A stretch of DNA of 64,000 nt from Brachypterus glaber (GCA_958510825.1 OY294047.1:40625229-40689228); one strand, 5' to 3'. Shown: positions 42,521-54,765, numbered from the stretch's first letter. Translations and numbers: made by a program. The notes: generated by a model from the sequence alone, not told the origin.

Positions 42521-42875
42521 AGTCCTCTTTTCTTTTCTATGGAAAAACTCCGTCCGTAATAGTCTGTAAGTTTATATTGAGTCAAAAAGAGTAATATTAT
42601 AAATCGTATATATTATTCTAACTTTATGAATAGGAAGATGATAAAAATTGATGGTTGTAATGAAAGTACCTAATAGGTACTTTATGAATTAAATATTTGC
42701 AAATAAACTCGACTTTATTATCTTTAAAGTCCACGTCGTAAAATCTTTAATATTTTATTATCGAATATTTTTATCGATATAATTGTCACATAAATAAATC
42801 CGTTTTTAACAATGGCTTTAAAAGCCACCAATTACTTTATAATAAAATTTGCAATTTATGGTTTATATTGTTGAT
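42521..42875. other. AT-rich spacer
   Basis: Nothing recognised. Confidence 0.4.
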
Positions 42876-43436
42876 AGTAAATTTCCCGTGACAAACCAAA
42901 TTTATAATCTTTCTATTTCATTGTCTGCTTTAGTGTTGTCTGAAACCATAACCTTGAATTAAGCACAGATATTCAAAACATAATTCGCAGATCAAAAATT
43001 GCCTCTCTCAGAGAAGATCTCTGAGAGATTAAGCAAAACAAAAATGTGAAATTAATAACTTTAAAATATAATAATTAAACCACCTGAACAATTGCAAGCA
43101 CCTTGTCAAAATATCGGCACTAGACACTAATTTAAAATGTTATGAAATAGGTGGTAAATTTTCCGTGACAAACCAAATTTATAATCTTTCTATTTCATCG
43201 TCTGCTTTAGTGTTGTCTGAAACCATAACCTTGAATTAAGCACAGATATTCAAAACATAATTCGCAGATCAAAAATTGCCTCTCTCAGAGAAGATCTCTG
43301 AGAGATTAAGCAAAACACAAATGTGAAATTAATAACTTTAAAATATAATAATTAAACCACCTGAACAATTGCAAGCACTTTGTCAAAATATCGGCACTAG
43401 ACACTAATTTAAAATGTTATGAAATAGGTGGTGTGA
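42876..43436. repeat. Recent 277-bp tandem duplication
   Basis: 42876-43152 and 43153-43436 are almost identical; I see only about four substitutions (for example cattgtctgc/catcgtctgc and caccttgtc/cactttgtc). Each unit contains the hairpin 'ctctcagagaagatctctgagag'. No coding frame. Confidence 0.95.
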
Positions 43437-43490
43437 ATAGGCAACCATTAATACACCTGCGTGTTGCATAATTTATTAAAGTTTGAAAGT

Positions 43491-44100
43491 CTGTATCTCC
43501 AAAACGTTATATTCTAGCAAAAAACTGTATATAGCATTTTTTATAGGGATTAAAAACAGCTATCATTTAAAATATAATTTTTTGAAATCGGGTTATAAAT
43601 GAGATGCTAAAAAAACGTTTTACTGCTTTAAACGCCAATATCTCGAATAAAATGCATTTTAGAAAAAAATTGTTTGTAACATTTTTTGACCAATTTAAAA
43701 TATTGTTCTTTGATTAATTTTACATGTTTTTATCTTATCCTTATTTATATATATATATTAATACAATTATTATTAAGTTATAAAATAATATCACTATTTT
43801 AAAATTTTTGATCTTCTTGTTCGTAGAATAATATGTAGGCTTAAAAAAAAAATTATCTTTCATATAAGTGTTAAATTAATAAAATACAATTATAATTGCC
43901 ATAATTATAAAAAAAAAACGCTAAAAATAGGAGTTTTACCCCATTCTTAACCCCTTACCCCCAACCGTTTACCCCCAAAATCTAATCAGCTATTTGAAAT
44001 ACGATAAAAAACAACAGACCGAAAAAAATTTTTTTTTACTGATTTCGACTATAAAAGGACTATAACATCGAGAAATGTGAAAAAAAAAAATGGTCAAAGT
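43491..44100 (-). repeat. Repeat paired (inverted) with 63455-63988
   Basis: Shared with the 63.5-kb copy in reverse complement: 'ttatattctagcaaaaaact', 'aaatcgggttataaat', 'cgccaatatctcga', 'ttttttgaccaattta', 'cgctaaaaataggagt', 'ttacccccaa', 'aaatctaatcagct'. Class unknown. Confidence 0.85.
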
Positions 44101-44107
44101 AGCACAA

Positions 44108-44205
44108 AGGGAACGTTCAAGTATTACTTAATGCAAATTTTAATCATTTTGGACTACTGTAACGCTATTTTCCTATACCATTAACATGGGCGTAACACTC
44201 CAAAA
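44108..44205 (+). mobile_element. Truncated GGGAACGTTCAAG-family MITE
   Basis: It starts GGGAACGTTCAAGTATTACT and runs to 'cgtaacactccaaaatgag', where it joins the 44200-44836 element. The right half is missing. Confidence 0.85.
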
Positions 44206-44836
44206 TGAGTGAACCAGTTGAGATATCGACTTCAAATTTGGAACTTTTAAATAAAACAACTTAAACTATCTTTTAGCATATATTTAATACTTTCAGCTCT
44301 TAAAATGTGGGCAGGCGGGTATGGGGGCACATTTTTTTAAATATAAAAAAAAAAAAATTGGGTTTAAAATGGGTTCGAAAATGGGTATTAATGTCAAAAT
44401 TCCTCTAAAAAAAAAACAAATAATTTTTTAAAAATGCCTAATTTCATCATAAAAAAATGTTAATTATACTTTTAAACTAATTTTAGTTGACATAAATAAA
44501 AATTTATAAAAAAAAACTTAATAAATCGAATGTTTTAGCACAAAAAATTGAAAAATCAAAACCTTAAAACACATTTTTAAAAAAATTAAAAATGTTAGTT
44601 TAAATAGAGAATTTTATAAGCTTTAAAATGATGTATCACACGACACCTCTTTCCATTTAAAAAAATGTCCCCCCATGCCCCCTTGCCCACATTTTAAGAG
44701 CTGAAAATATTAAATATATGCTAAAAGATAGTTTAAGTTGTCTTATTTAAGAGTTCTAAATTTGAAGTCGATATCTCAACTCGTTCAAAAGTTAAAGGGG
44801 GGGGGGGTTGGGGTGGCTGACTTTTGGACCGCACTG
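44200..44836. mobile_element. MITE of the CAGTGCGGTCCAAAAGT family, left tip missing
   Basis: Both arms ('agttgagatatcgacttcaa' left, 'gaagtcgatatctcaactcg' right) and the right end GACTTTTGGACCGCACTG + TA are present. The outermost left bases are replaced by the 44108-44205 fragment. Confidence 0.88.
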
Positions 44837-45181
44837 TATATTAATTCTTTCTGGTACCGTTTTTGTTAATGTTTTAACTTATACATGAATTTATTACTTT
44901 TCTAGTTAATATCATCTAAACAATGTAATGTACATATTGTAATTTTCAAATACCTCTACATTGAAAATAAATCAAATTATGAATTAGCTGCTTTATAGAT
45001 GATCATAAATCTCAATTTGAACGTTATTGCAATTAAAATTTAGTGTTTTACCGGCAACTACAATGAGTCGCGTAGCGAAATGTAATGCTTCGCATTCGTC
45101 AGTATACTCTTCACAGTGTATTGGGATTTCATTTACGCCCAAAATATTATTTAACCAATGGTCCTTCTATTTTGAAAAGAA
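44837..45181. other. Spacer upstream of the transposase remnant
   Basis: It contains 'gtaatgcttcgcattcgtca' and 'tactcttcacagtgtatt' (about 45080-45130), which match the termini of the GTCCGTCC family (as at 63000-63055) and probably interrupt the older transposase sequence. Confidence 0.5.
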
Positions 45182-45510
45182 ATTGGAGATAATTTATTTT
45201 TTATGGACGATAACGCCACTTCCTACCGCACAAGAAGGGTTATGAATTTGCTACAGCAAGGGAATGTTCAAAGAATGAACTGGCCAGTAAACTAACCTGA
45301 CTTGAATCCTTGTAAGAACGTGTGGGTTATGCTAAAAAGGGCCATTTTAAATGGAGTTAAGCCCCCGTTCACCCTTCAGGAGCTAATTGTTGCTGCTTAA
45401 GAAGAATAGAACAACATATCGCAGGAATCCATTAATAACCTTTTTATTGGCATGCACAGACGTGTTAATGTTGCTTGAGAACAGAGGAAGACATACTGGT
45501 TATTGACATA
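45182..45510 (+). pseudogene. Tc1-like DDE transposase pseudogene, C-terminal part
   Basis: One frame from 45182 reads IGDNLFFMDDNATSYRTR, then RVMNLLQQGNVQRMNWPVN, stop, PDLNPCKNVWVMLKRA, then PFTLQELIVAA, stop, EE, stop, NNISQESINNLFIGMHRR. This is the standard Tc1 order: F.DDNA (second catalytic Asp), NV..M.WPA.SPDLNP.E..W..L, the EEW.NI.Q and I...I.SM..R end. In-frame stops occur at three sites where the family has Ser, a variable residue and Trp, and the last catalytic acidic residue (NPxE) is Lys, so it is inactive. The N-terminal DNA-binding domain and first Asp are missing, and no terminal repeat is visible. Tc1 transposases normally have about 340 residues; about 95 remain. Confidence 0.92.
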
Positions 45511-45640
45511 TGTGTTCTCACATTTTGTGACGACTATGATTTTTTTCAATAAAAATGAATTAATACAACTTTTTAATAGATTTTTGAAAGAACACACACA
45601 CACTTGATTTATATAGATTTACATTTACATTTTTGTTTAA

Positions 45641-45886
45641 ACTCGTACTATTCTACTTAATTAAGCATCCCCTAAGTCCAGGTCTTGTGGGCTAGTAGTA
45701 GAGGGAACCACCGGCTTTAATTGACTTTCGAACCAATTTATAGGGAGTGTCCGCTTCACTTACGCCTTCCCCAAATTTCAATTATTAATTAACTGAAAAA
45801 GGCAAATCTGCTCCGGTGAGTATCGAACTATTTGGGTAGTAAACATATCAAGTACGACGCGGTAGTTTACTACACCAATTCTCCCA
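45641..45886 (-). mobile_element. tRNA-derived SINE, minus-strand copy
   Basis: Reverse complement of 22185-22427: 'actattctacttaattaagc', 'aagtccaggtcttgtgggct', 'agagggaaccaccggcttta', 'aattaactgaaaaaggcaaa'. The promoter boxes are mutated, and about 30 bp differ around the 'tttactacccaaatag' phrase shared with the 2.7-kb copy. Confidence 0.88.
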
Positions 45887-47346
45887 TAAAGTTCAATATT
45901 GCATCATGCTCACATAAAATTTAACATGCAAACAGAGGGGAAAAATAAAAAAAATCGATTTCGAAAATTTGAAACCATCGTATAATACTCTTCTGTGCAT
46001 GTGATAAAATGAAGAGTACAATAACAAGCAAATATCATTAAAGTTGCAAATTGTAATTAAACAGACTTGCATATCATATGAGGAAGTAGCCTTACCTAAT
46101 TAAGATTTTCATTTAAAACTTGTTACCTTGGTTTTGAAAAACAAAAGAACCTATTTGCCATCATAAAACGGTTATAGGGTGATTCAAAAATGAAGCTGGA
46201 TACTTTTTTCACCAAAACAGCAATCAACATAAAAAAAAAATTGAAACTACCAGATTTTGACGACTAATTTTAACTATAAATTGGTACAACCAAAAGCTGT
46301 AAGGGTATTTATATTTTTCGCAACATCTGAAGATTCAAAAATTATTACAATAATAGTATAACTTGTTTTGAAAGCTGGTCGGTTTAGGCATTATTCTGAC
46401 GAAAACTTCCAAAAAGCTAACCGGGTTATGGGTGCCTTAAACTTAAAACAATAAGGCTTTTCGTTTTAGTTACCAAAGTTTTGGTATTTGCCGTTTGATT
46501 TCGGAATGCTACGGTTACGTGCGGTTGAATCAATTGGTAGTAAAATCGGTTACCGTGCTTTGAGAGCCATTATAGCTTTTCCAAAATATTTTCTCTTTGT
46601 TTTGTTTATAAGTTTGTCATAGAAAACCTATAGTTTGTAGTTTTTTAATGTAGATAGGTACTTTTAATGGATTTATGTCCAGTAGAATTTTAAATAAACG
46701 GGTTTATCTGTGAGATTACCAAAATCCTGACAAAACAATAAACAAATAGATTGTGTAACCAAGATATTCGGATGCAGTTTGAACCGATCTAATAATCTCA
46801 ACTTTGCTATGTAAGTAATTCGAAATCGTTTTTTACAAAAGCTCTTTTGATTTATTTAAAAAACTATTTAATTCGTATATCTTATGCTTGGTAATACAAG
46901 TAATAACTAGCGGTTAGCTATGCGTCGTAGTGGGGCCCAATAGAATTCTAAAGTAGTGTTACAACCACATTTCTGTGTTTGTATTTATTTTTAATTTGGG
47001 TTTTATTATACATAATTTCATTTAATTTCTTTACTTAGTTATAATTCAAAAATAATATTTTGTTTTAAATTAATTGTATTTTTGTAAGTAACGCGCTGAA
47101 AACCTCCTAGCTTTTCTGCGCGAGTTCGGGTAGGTTGCCTTCCGGACAGTAGCAATTTGACACTCGAGAACGATCGATGCGTGTCAATAAAAATATACTC
47201 AAAATCAGCTGACGAATATACCACGCCGCGGGCATTCGTTAGAATTTACCATGCAAACTATAGAAATAAGTTCCATATACACATATGTATTTAAATAATT
47301 AGTAGTGTATACCTACACTGGTCAAACAAACTTTAATTCGCGTACA
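45887..47346. other. Spacer with a weak coding-like frame
   Basis: After 'ggcttttcgttttag' (acceptor-like) a plus frame at about 46458-46617 reads LPKFWYLPFDFGMLRLRAV, ESIGSKIGYRALRAIIAF, then hydrophobic residues and TAG. Local composition is richer in Gly/Arg/Glu than chance frames nearby, but I do not recognise it. 46920-47230 is GC-richer and unassigned. Confidence 0.35.
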
Positions 47347-47421
47347 TCAGTTTCCAATTATGTGGTGTCTCCTGTGAAGAAATGGCGGTCATGACCTGTC
47401 GTGCTGAATGCTGTAACTAAG
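47347..47421 (+). promoter_or_regulatory. Possible transcription start and untranslated first exon
   Basis: TCAGTTT (47347-47353) fits the arthropod initiator. About 75 bp later 'actaag|gtaagatt' is a near-consensus splice donor. Between them a short upstream frame (MAVMTCRAECCN, stop) starts at 'gaagaaatgg'. No TATA box is obvious and no downstream exon is identified. A match of this quality can arise by chance. Confidence 0.25.
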
Positions 47422-49609
47422 GTAAGATTACCATATATATATTATTGGAACTGTCGTTTTGTCTTTAATATTCTTTTCAATCATTAATACCTATTCGCAG
47501 TCCACTTAATTAATATCATAAAGGCGATGTTACGGAGGCAATCCCATATCACCGAATGGGACCTTTCGACGTCACACAACAAGTAGTATTCTAGTCAAAA
47601 TATTATAATAGTGCAGTGTTTCCAGGGAAACCTGCATTTAATTTTTATAATTTTTACTATTATATATTTTAGGATATAAAAATAGCTTTCGTGTAAAAAA
47701 TTAGATCCAGGGAGATTTATTATCCAGCAATCAGCTATACGTCGAGCTTTAAATCGAATTGAGAGAGATATCAAGAAAATTGAAGGACGGTTTATGACTA
47801 CATAAAATTGGTATCTAATAAAACAACGTGTTAACATCAGCACTCCTGAATTTTCTACAACAACAATAGAAAATTAAGGCATAAAAATATATATTTTCTC
47901 GTAAAAACTATACGTGTTTGACAATTTCCTGTATATCCTACTAGCTACATCTTTAATTAAGATTTTACCAATATAAAATTATTTATCACAAGTTATCATT
48001 GTCATTTTCAGACTTATTTGCATTGGCTCACTTTAAAATGAAGCAAAGTTGTTTTAAAGTTTTTAAGTGGTTGGTTTCAGTCAAATTGCTAATTAGAAAA
48101 AAAATTTTCAACTCATACTGTATGACTGGTATACGTGTAATGTAATTGTTGTTGTTTGTTTTTAATTTTAATTATTAGCCTGAAGATGGCCCTACGTTAA
48201 AAGGACAGAAACATGTCGCTATTATTTATATAATAATAATAAAAACATTTTTGGAGAGATAATATCGTCTTAAGTTTATTTAAAACTACCTCCAATATGA
48301 GCAAGGATCATCAAAAATATAATTTTTTAAAACTTTTAACCTATAAATTTACGTTTCTTAAATTTTAATTTTAATATTTCTTAAAAATTAAAACTGTGTG
48401 TGTAACTGGTGGAAAATTAAAACTTAAAAAAAAACTGTATAAATTCATGTTTAAATTTTTATTTTAAACTGGTAGCTGGTATGCGGTAACTAATAGGGTA
48501 CCTACAAAAAAAAATACTTTCTATTTCGACGTTTATGGTTAAGTCAATGGAACCAACAATGGAATGTTATAAACCATAAAACCATAATATAAAAACAGAC
48601 AAAACCCATGAAAAATTTGACCTAACAAAAATATGTTTTGAATATTTAAAATAAAAAAAAGCTTACCATAAAAATAAAGGAATAAACACACATTTTAGAC
48701 TATAACATTTGACTTATGTAAAATATATGAAGATTTACTGTTTTCGGAAATTTAAAATTAGATTTAAAAAATAATTATAATATTCAAATTTTTTATACAT
48801 TATTGATATTTTTATGTTCCGTATTTAAAATTAAACTATGCTTAAAAAGAATATTTCTATAAAAAAAAACAATTTTAATTATTTATTTGGTAAATTCTTA
48901 GTTTAGTGTTTATTGTTTGGATATAATAACTGATAAAATATTTATTATGTTTTATATTTAAAATTAAACTATATTTTACAATTAAAAGCCAATAATTTAT
49001 AAAAATAAAATAATTGTTTCAGTTTTCAAAACAATAAATTTATTTTAAATAAATACTTATTATTATTTGCAACAAAATTTATCATAGAAAATTTTAATAG
49101 AAGTTTTTTAATTTTTATTTAAGAAGTTATAATATTAAATAATTGATATAATATATCGTGATAAAAACCACTTAATTTTTAATTAACTGTTTAAAAACAT
49201 AATCCTAAAAAAGCAAAAAAAAAACATTTTCGTTTTTGTTTCCATAAGTTTGTCACTTTTGTTTTTCATTATGAAGTGTCCCTGCACCACTGTTAGGAAT
49301 TACAATGCTTTAACAGGACCGCACTAAGGAACGTGTGATTTATTTTATAAATATAAACATATCAAAGAATATTTGTTTGTTATATGAAGAATTAAAGAAT
49401 AGTAAATAAAACTCACTTTAAGGGTCATTCTAACTCATTTTATTTTCGTAGTAAATTATCAAAAAAAAATTCTAAATTTTTTTGTAGCAGTCGGTTTCTT
49501 TGTTGATTAAAAATCCATTTATGCAATGAAAATGATCTTTCCACGTCAACAGATGTCAATGGTGCATAAAAAAATAAATTTATTAAACTCAAGAGTCAAA
49601 ACCCAAAAC
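47422..49609. other. Long AT-rich spacer
   Basis: A short plus frame at about 47685-47804 reads CKKLDPGRFIIQQSAIR, RALNRIERDIKKIEGRF and stop; it looks helical and coding-like but is unrecognised. Near 48180 'ctgaagatggccctacgtta' followed by 'gacagaaacatgtcg' resembles the 3' ends of some insect retroelements. The rest is plain AT-rich. Confidence 0.4.
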
Positions 49610-50105
49610 TCAAAATTCTCGACATACCATTATTTAATATTCACAGTAAATGGTGTATTGCATTTTCCCATAATGAATTTTTTTTTCTCAAAAGAAAATG
49701 TTTTTTTTAAAAAACGTATTAAAAAAATGAAGAAACAAACATTTATCAATTGTTTTTAGGAAAAACGAAAAAAAAAATTGAAAATAATATTTTTTTTTAA
49801 TGTTTTTAAAAGTTTAACCCCCCATAACTTATTTTTTGTTTTTGCGGAATTACTTTCAACAATAGAGATCTTCCCCTCCTAGAACTTAATTTTTTCTGAA
49901 AATTTTGAGTGGATCGAATAATTCGTTCTCGAGTTCTCCTGTAAACAAAAAATGTGACATCGGAAGGACGGACATTTTTAAAGTTTTTTATTTTTACATG
50001 AAACACATTTGTATCCAAGAATTTTTTGTCTAGAACGTTTTTTTGGCGATTTTGGAAATTTTAAACTACCGTATAATAATATTCTACCGTATATGTATAT
50101 TATAT
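49610..50105 (+). repeat. GTCCGTCC repeat family copy
   Basis: Same orientation as 53362-53945: 'tattcacagtaaatggtgta', homopolymer blocks, 'aacccccataact', 'agaacttaattttttctgaa', 'gacatcggaaggacggac', 'ccaagaattttttgtctag', 'aaactaccgtata'. Open frames here follow the repeat. Confidence 0.8.
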
Positions 50106-50420
50106 ATTCTATAGCACAATAACAATGATCGGTGCCTATAGTTATATATTGCCTTTTAATTAATAAATGTTTGTTTTCCAAGTGCGGACCTGTTATATCA
50201 TTGGAATTCCATCATTTAGAAAATAAAACAGCCTGCTTTAAAGCCTACATTGTTTATTTATTAACATCGGCAAGAATAGAAGAAAAAAAAGTAACACTTT
50301 CGATTTCTACATATTTACAACTATAGCCAAATAAATAAGCCTTGTCTTATTTACAATAGTAGTAAAACCATAACAAAAGAAATAAAAGCGTGAAACATTC
50401 TGTGTACGGAAATATTCTTA

Positions 50421-50520
50421 GCAAAAAAAAACCATGTGCAAAAAATGAAAAGGGTAATAAAGTTTATTCCTGTAAAAAAAAACTATGTGCAAAAAATGTG
50501 AGGGGTAATAAAGTTTATTC
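50421..50520 (+). repeat. 52-bp tandem duplication
   Basis: 'ctatgtgcaaaaaatg', 'ggtaataaagtttattc' and the preceding A-run occur twice in succession. Confidence 0.85.
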
Positions 50521-51671
50521 ATAGAGTAAAGGCACCAAATAAAAAAAAGTCAAGTGTTCTATATCCAAAGTTTTTAATTTAATTTGCTTTTTAAACATAT
50601 TTTTTAGTATAAGAAAATCATTATTATTATTACTGATCTTTTGGGCAAAAAATACTGAGTCATGTGGTGTCAAATAATCATATGCTCTTAACCAATAGCG
50701 GCAGGGTGACGGCTCCCCCTTCACCCTAGCTTAAAAATTTTCTTTTACATACGATTTATATATGTAGTAAAGGTGCAGGTGCATTTTTTGCATTTTAGGG
50801 TATACCCCTTAATTTTTTTTTGGTCTTGATTCAAAACGTCCAAACGCCAAAGACTTCAAATTTGAACTACATGTTGATTATCCAAAGTTCTAGACTGGGA
50901 TTATTTTTCGTAAAAATTGGGTTTGTGTAAGGGGGCAAAATGAGGTGAAAACCATTTTTTTCAAAAACATATTTTTTCCAATTAATTTTTTGTTTTACGA
51001 AAAAGAAACTTTAAAAAAAATTGAAGAACTTGAAAACCTTTTTAAACTTTTTTTATTTTTTTTTTGTTTTTGATTTTAATGAACCTAAGCCTATAGGGGA
51101 AAGTGTTATTTTGTTAGCAGCAGTTTTTTGGTTCTAGATCTGAAACTGCTCTTTGTTAATTTTAAATGCAAAATACAACAATTGTTTTCACTTTTTTAAC
51201 TTTCCTTCAATGTTTGAATTTTGGCTAAATTTTTGGCAGGGAATTGTTTCCATATACTGATGGATGATTATTTTGGTACCCTTTAATAAAAAATCTCTTA
51301 AGATGAATGGCTTTGAAATTACAAGTTTCTTGAATAAATAAATATAAAAATATTAGAATTAGCAAAATCTCTAAAATTTAAAGTAAGTAATTAAAGTAAG
51401 CAGAACAGTAACAGAACAGAAACCATGAAAAATTAGTTATATGGAAATATTTTTGACATGGTATTAAATTCTAAACAAAATATTTCACAAAAAAATTGTA
51501 GGGTAATAAAAGTAGTCTAAAATCGAAAGTTTTCGGTACCTACCCTAAAAGGGTTTATTGTGGTATCCATAATAAATAAAGGCATTAAAGCTTGTACTAC
51601 TGAATTTAAATATTTGAAATAGTATATTCAAAGGATTACATGCAAGAAAAAAAGGTCCGGACTTTTTTTGG
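50521..51671. other. AT-rich spacer, nothing recognised
   Basis: No repeat partner or coding-like frame. Confidence 0.4.
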
Positions 51672-51880
51672 TTGGTGCTTCTATGTATTTTGAGGAGCTG
51701 AATCTAAATTTGAGGTCAAAATATTACCTTATCGGATTAGTTTTAGAGATAACCTCAACAAAGGTTATTTTAATGTTTAAAAATAAGTTTTTTTGAGGTT
51801 ATCTCCAATACTTATCGAATGAGGTGCTATTTTGACCTCAAATTCGGATTCAGCGTCTCGAAATATATAGGAATGCAATG
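51672..51880. mobile_element. Foldback, about 210 bp
   Basis: The arms 51672-51758 and 51793-51880 mirror each other ('gctgaatctaaatttgaggt', 'gagataacctcaa' and complements). Outside them 'ctgccctgctaagacaagtt' (51891) pairs with 'cttgtcttagcagggcag' (52292-52310), and 'ggtccggactttttttgg' pairs loosely with 'ctccggactttt' near 52327, so a larger inverted structure may span 51650-52345. Confidence 0.75.
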
Positions 51881-52480
51881 CTGCCCTGCTAAGACAAGTT
51901 GTCCTATCTGCAAAAATTCACTTTTTGAGATAAACACACCATTGTATTGCATTACACTATCCCCATGTACATACTAAACAGATATGTCCCAAATCCTGAA
52001 AATTAGCCTAAGATGCTTGTCCTATGTGAAAAATTTTCAATGATTTCTAAATAAAATTGTCCTAACTAGTCTATACTAGTCAGGACTAGGCCTTTTAGAT
52101 TAGATCATTTGCATGCATAGCATGACAATTTATTTTTCTGACAAAAAAAATTTTTTAAAGGATTTCACTTATTTTTGATTTAAAATAAAGCAGAACCCAA
52201 CGCCATATTTATTTAAACATGTTTCCAAAAGTTCGAACAAAAACAATAAAACTGGCCATATCTCAAAACATCTAATTTACAGATAGGAAAACTTGTCTTA
52301 GCAGGGCAGAATGGTCTTTTAAAAAACTCCGGACTTTTTTTTCTTTTTGTGTGGCTGTATTAAAAATATATGATCCCGGTTATAAAATATATTGATCAAA
52401 TAACAACAAACTGAAAATTGGTAAACTTATATTGAATAAATAGATCATTTTATTGTTGTATTTTAATATATTACTATACA

Positions 52481-52545
52481 GGGTGATCAATAATTGGCAT
52501 GCCACAATTTAAGAGGTGACTCTACATCCAAAAATATCAAAAAAA
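52481..52545 (+). mobile_element. Left end of a CAGGGTGAT-family MITE
   Basis: TACAGGGTGATCAATAATTGG to 'caaaaaaagttccc' matches 28110-28175. A matching inner right part is not seen, but 'tgctgcagggtgat' occurs at 52861-52875. Confidence 0.8.
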
Positions 52546-52578
52546 GTTCCCATATTGAATGGGGAACAAATAACAGCA

Positions 52579-52844
52579 CATAGAAAATACGGATTCCTTA
52601 AACCAAGGACACGTGTCTTTGGATATGTTCAAAGCCATATTCTCTTGTTTCAAGGCTGGCATTTTCTTGAACCAAAGTCAATGTCCTTGAATAAAGAGCA
52701 CGGATTTTTATTCCAAAACCCGTGCTCTTCATTTAAGGACATTGACTTTGGTTCAAGAAAATGCCAGCCTTGAAACAAGAGAATATGGCTTTGAACATAT
52801 ACAAAGACACGTGTCCTTGGTTCAAGGAATCTGTTTTTTCTATG
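52579..52844. repeat. Near-perfect palindrome with 126-bp arms
   Basis: 52579-52704 and 52719-52844 are reverse complements with few mismatches around a loop of about 14 bases. This is why both strands carry an open frame with almost the same translation (52516-52773 plus, 52650-52850 minus); neither is supported as a gene. One arm exists alone at 5220-5350. Confidence 0.95.
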
Positions 52845-52875
52845 CATCAATAAAATTTTAATGCTGCAGGGTGAT

Positions 52876-53361
52876 TTTTTATTTAAAACTGAGCAAAACA
52901 GTATTTGTCACTAAAACACCTAAATTTAATTTTAAATGCCTTTTAAAAAGTAACGTTTTTAAAAAGTACGCTAATAGTATAATGAAACAAGTATTTTATA
53001 TATTTTTAACAAAAAAAATATTTACAAAAATATGCATTTGGGAAAATTTAATGTTTTGTAAAAAAAGTTGGCAAAACTTTAACAAACGTTATTTTTTATA
53101 GTTATTGGCATATACCTTGGAACAAATTAGTACTAAAAACAATAAGGTATGTTCTTTTGTCCTATTGCCAACCTAAAAAAAAAAACAAAGTTGTATGTGC
53201 TTATGGGGGCCCATAAGCATAGATACGCAAAATGAGTGTATTATAATTATAATTATTATAATTATATTATAATTCATCTCAAATAGAAAAAATGTTTTAT
53301 ATGAGTATATGTCATGACAGGACTTTGCTCTTAATTTCTATAAGAAAAAATAAAATAAAAA
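52876..53361. other. AT-rich spacer
   Basis: 'ttaaatttaggtgtttta...' type sequence in reverse near 52900-52950 resembles the interior of the CAGGGTGAT MITE (compare 28550-28600), so this is probably its remnant. Otherwise unassigned. Confidence 0.5.
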
Positions 53362-53945
53362 CATGCGGTAAAGATACGTAATGCTACTCATTCCACTGTA
53401 TAGTATTCACAGTAAATAGTTTATTGCATTTTCCCAAATACTCAAAAAAAAATAATTTTTTTTTTAATTTATCAAAAAGTTTCAATTTTTTTTATTTAGT
53501 TTCTTTTTGCGAAAAAGAAAAACTAAAAAAAATTGAAAAAAATAAAATAAAAAAAACAAAAAAAAAATTCACAATTTTTATTTTTTTTATATTTTTATTG
53601 AGAATGAGAAATGACAGTTTTTTAGTAAAAAAAAAATAATTAACACCCTATAACTCTTTTGTTTTTGGGGGGATTACTTTCAAAGAGAATATAAATCTTC
53701 CCCTCATAGAACTTGATGTTTCCTGAAAATTTCAAGTCAACCGGATTATTCTAACATGAGTTATCGTGTCTACAGAAAACGTGACATCGGACGGACTGAC
53801 AGACGGACGGACAGACGGAGATTTTCAAAGTTTCTTATTTTTTGTAACCAAGAATTTTTTGTCTAACGCGTTTTTTGGCGACTTTGGGAAATTCGAAACT
53901 ACCGTATTATACTATTCTAGAGCAGGCTCTGTGAATAGTATAATA
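53362..53945 (+). repeat. GTCCGTCC repeat family copy
   Basis: The mirror image of 24745-25440: 'gtaatgctactcattccact', 'tattcacagtaaatagttta', homopolymer blocks, 'ttgtttttggggggattact', 'gacggacggacagacgga', 'gaattttttgtctaacgcgt', 'cgaaactaccgtattatact', and 'gagcaggctctgtgaatag' at the right end. Confidence 0.85.
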
Positions 53946-54224
53946 TAGTACAAATAATACCTTTTATACTCTAGTCTAGATCGATTGTACACTATATCAA
54001 GAATAATGAAAAGTAAATTTATAAAAGAGACTTGTTTATTTTTTACACTTTCAATTGCTATTGTTCTTTACAAAATCGATTTATTTATTGTTCTTTATAA
54101 ATCGAAAAATGTTAAACTAGTTTCAATGAGGTATATATTAACTAACCTTGAAAATAGTCCAAAGAATATAGTTATTAATAATACAAGGGCGAAAAGTTAA
54201 TTTTTTGAACTGAGTAGGTTTTTA

Positions 54225-54765
54225 GAAGCCGAAGACCTCCGGCCCGAGGGTATCCAATCAAATCGCTAAAAAAACAAATGTATTGTTTCTGCTTTCTGCG
54301 GTTTTATTTTCAAATTAGCTTAGTGTTTTAATTATTTTGTGTTAAAATGTGTTTGTTATGATAATATTAATATTTCTATAATTATTTTTAAATATTATAA
54401 ATATTTAAATTGATTTTATAATTGAAGTTTTGTGTTTGTGATTTATTTAAATGAATGAATCCGGATTAAGGTTAACCATATGTTTTGAGGTTATGTTAGA
54501 GAAGAAATCTGTATTTATATGAAATGATTATAATACTTGTATCTGGTCAAAAAGAACATATAAAAAGTCCAAAACGAAACAAAAGGTTATATTTCTTTAT
54601 AAATATTACAGTAAAGGTAAAGCACATTATTTAAAAAAAAAAAACAAAAAAATAACAAGTTTTAGTTGGCGGGTAAAAAAAAATTTTTGGCCCTAGCGCC
54701 ATAAAATCCAACTTTTCATCCGTAAAACATGAACAAAAAGTGTCGAAGTAATCGAATAATTATTA
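54225..54765 (+). repeat. Repeat copy with both insertion sites empty
   Basis: Homologous to 23245-24380 but without the two MITEs found there. It provides the unoccupied sequence for both. Confidence 0.85.

Noticed and set aside
52516..52850. Two similar small proteins on opposite strands
   Set aside because: Both are products of one near-perfect palindrome; no start context, motif or independent copy supports coding.
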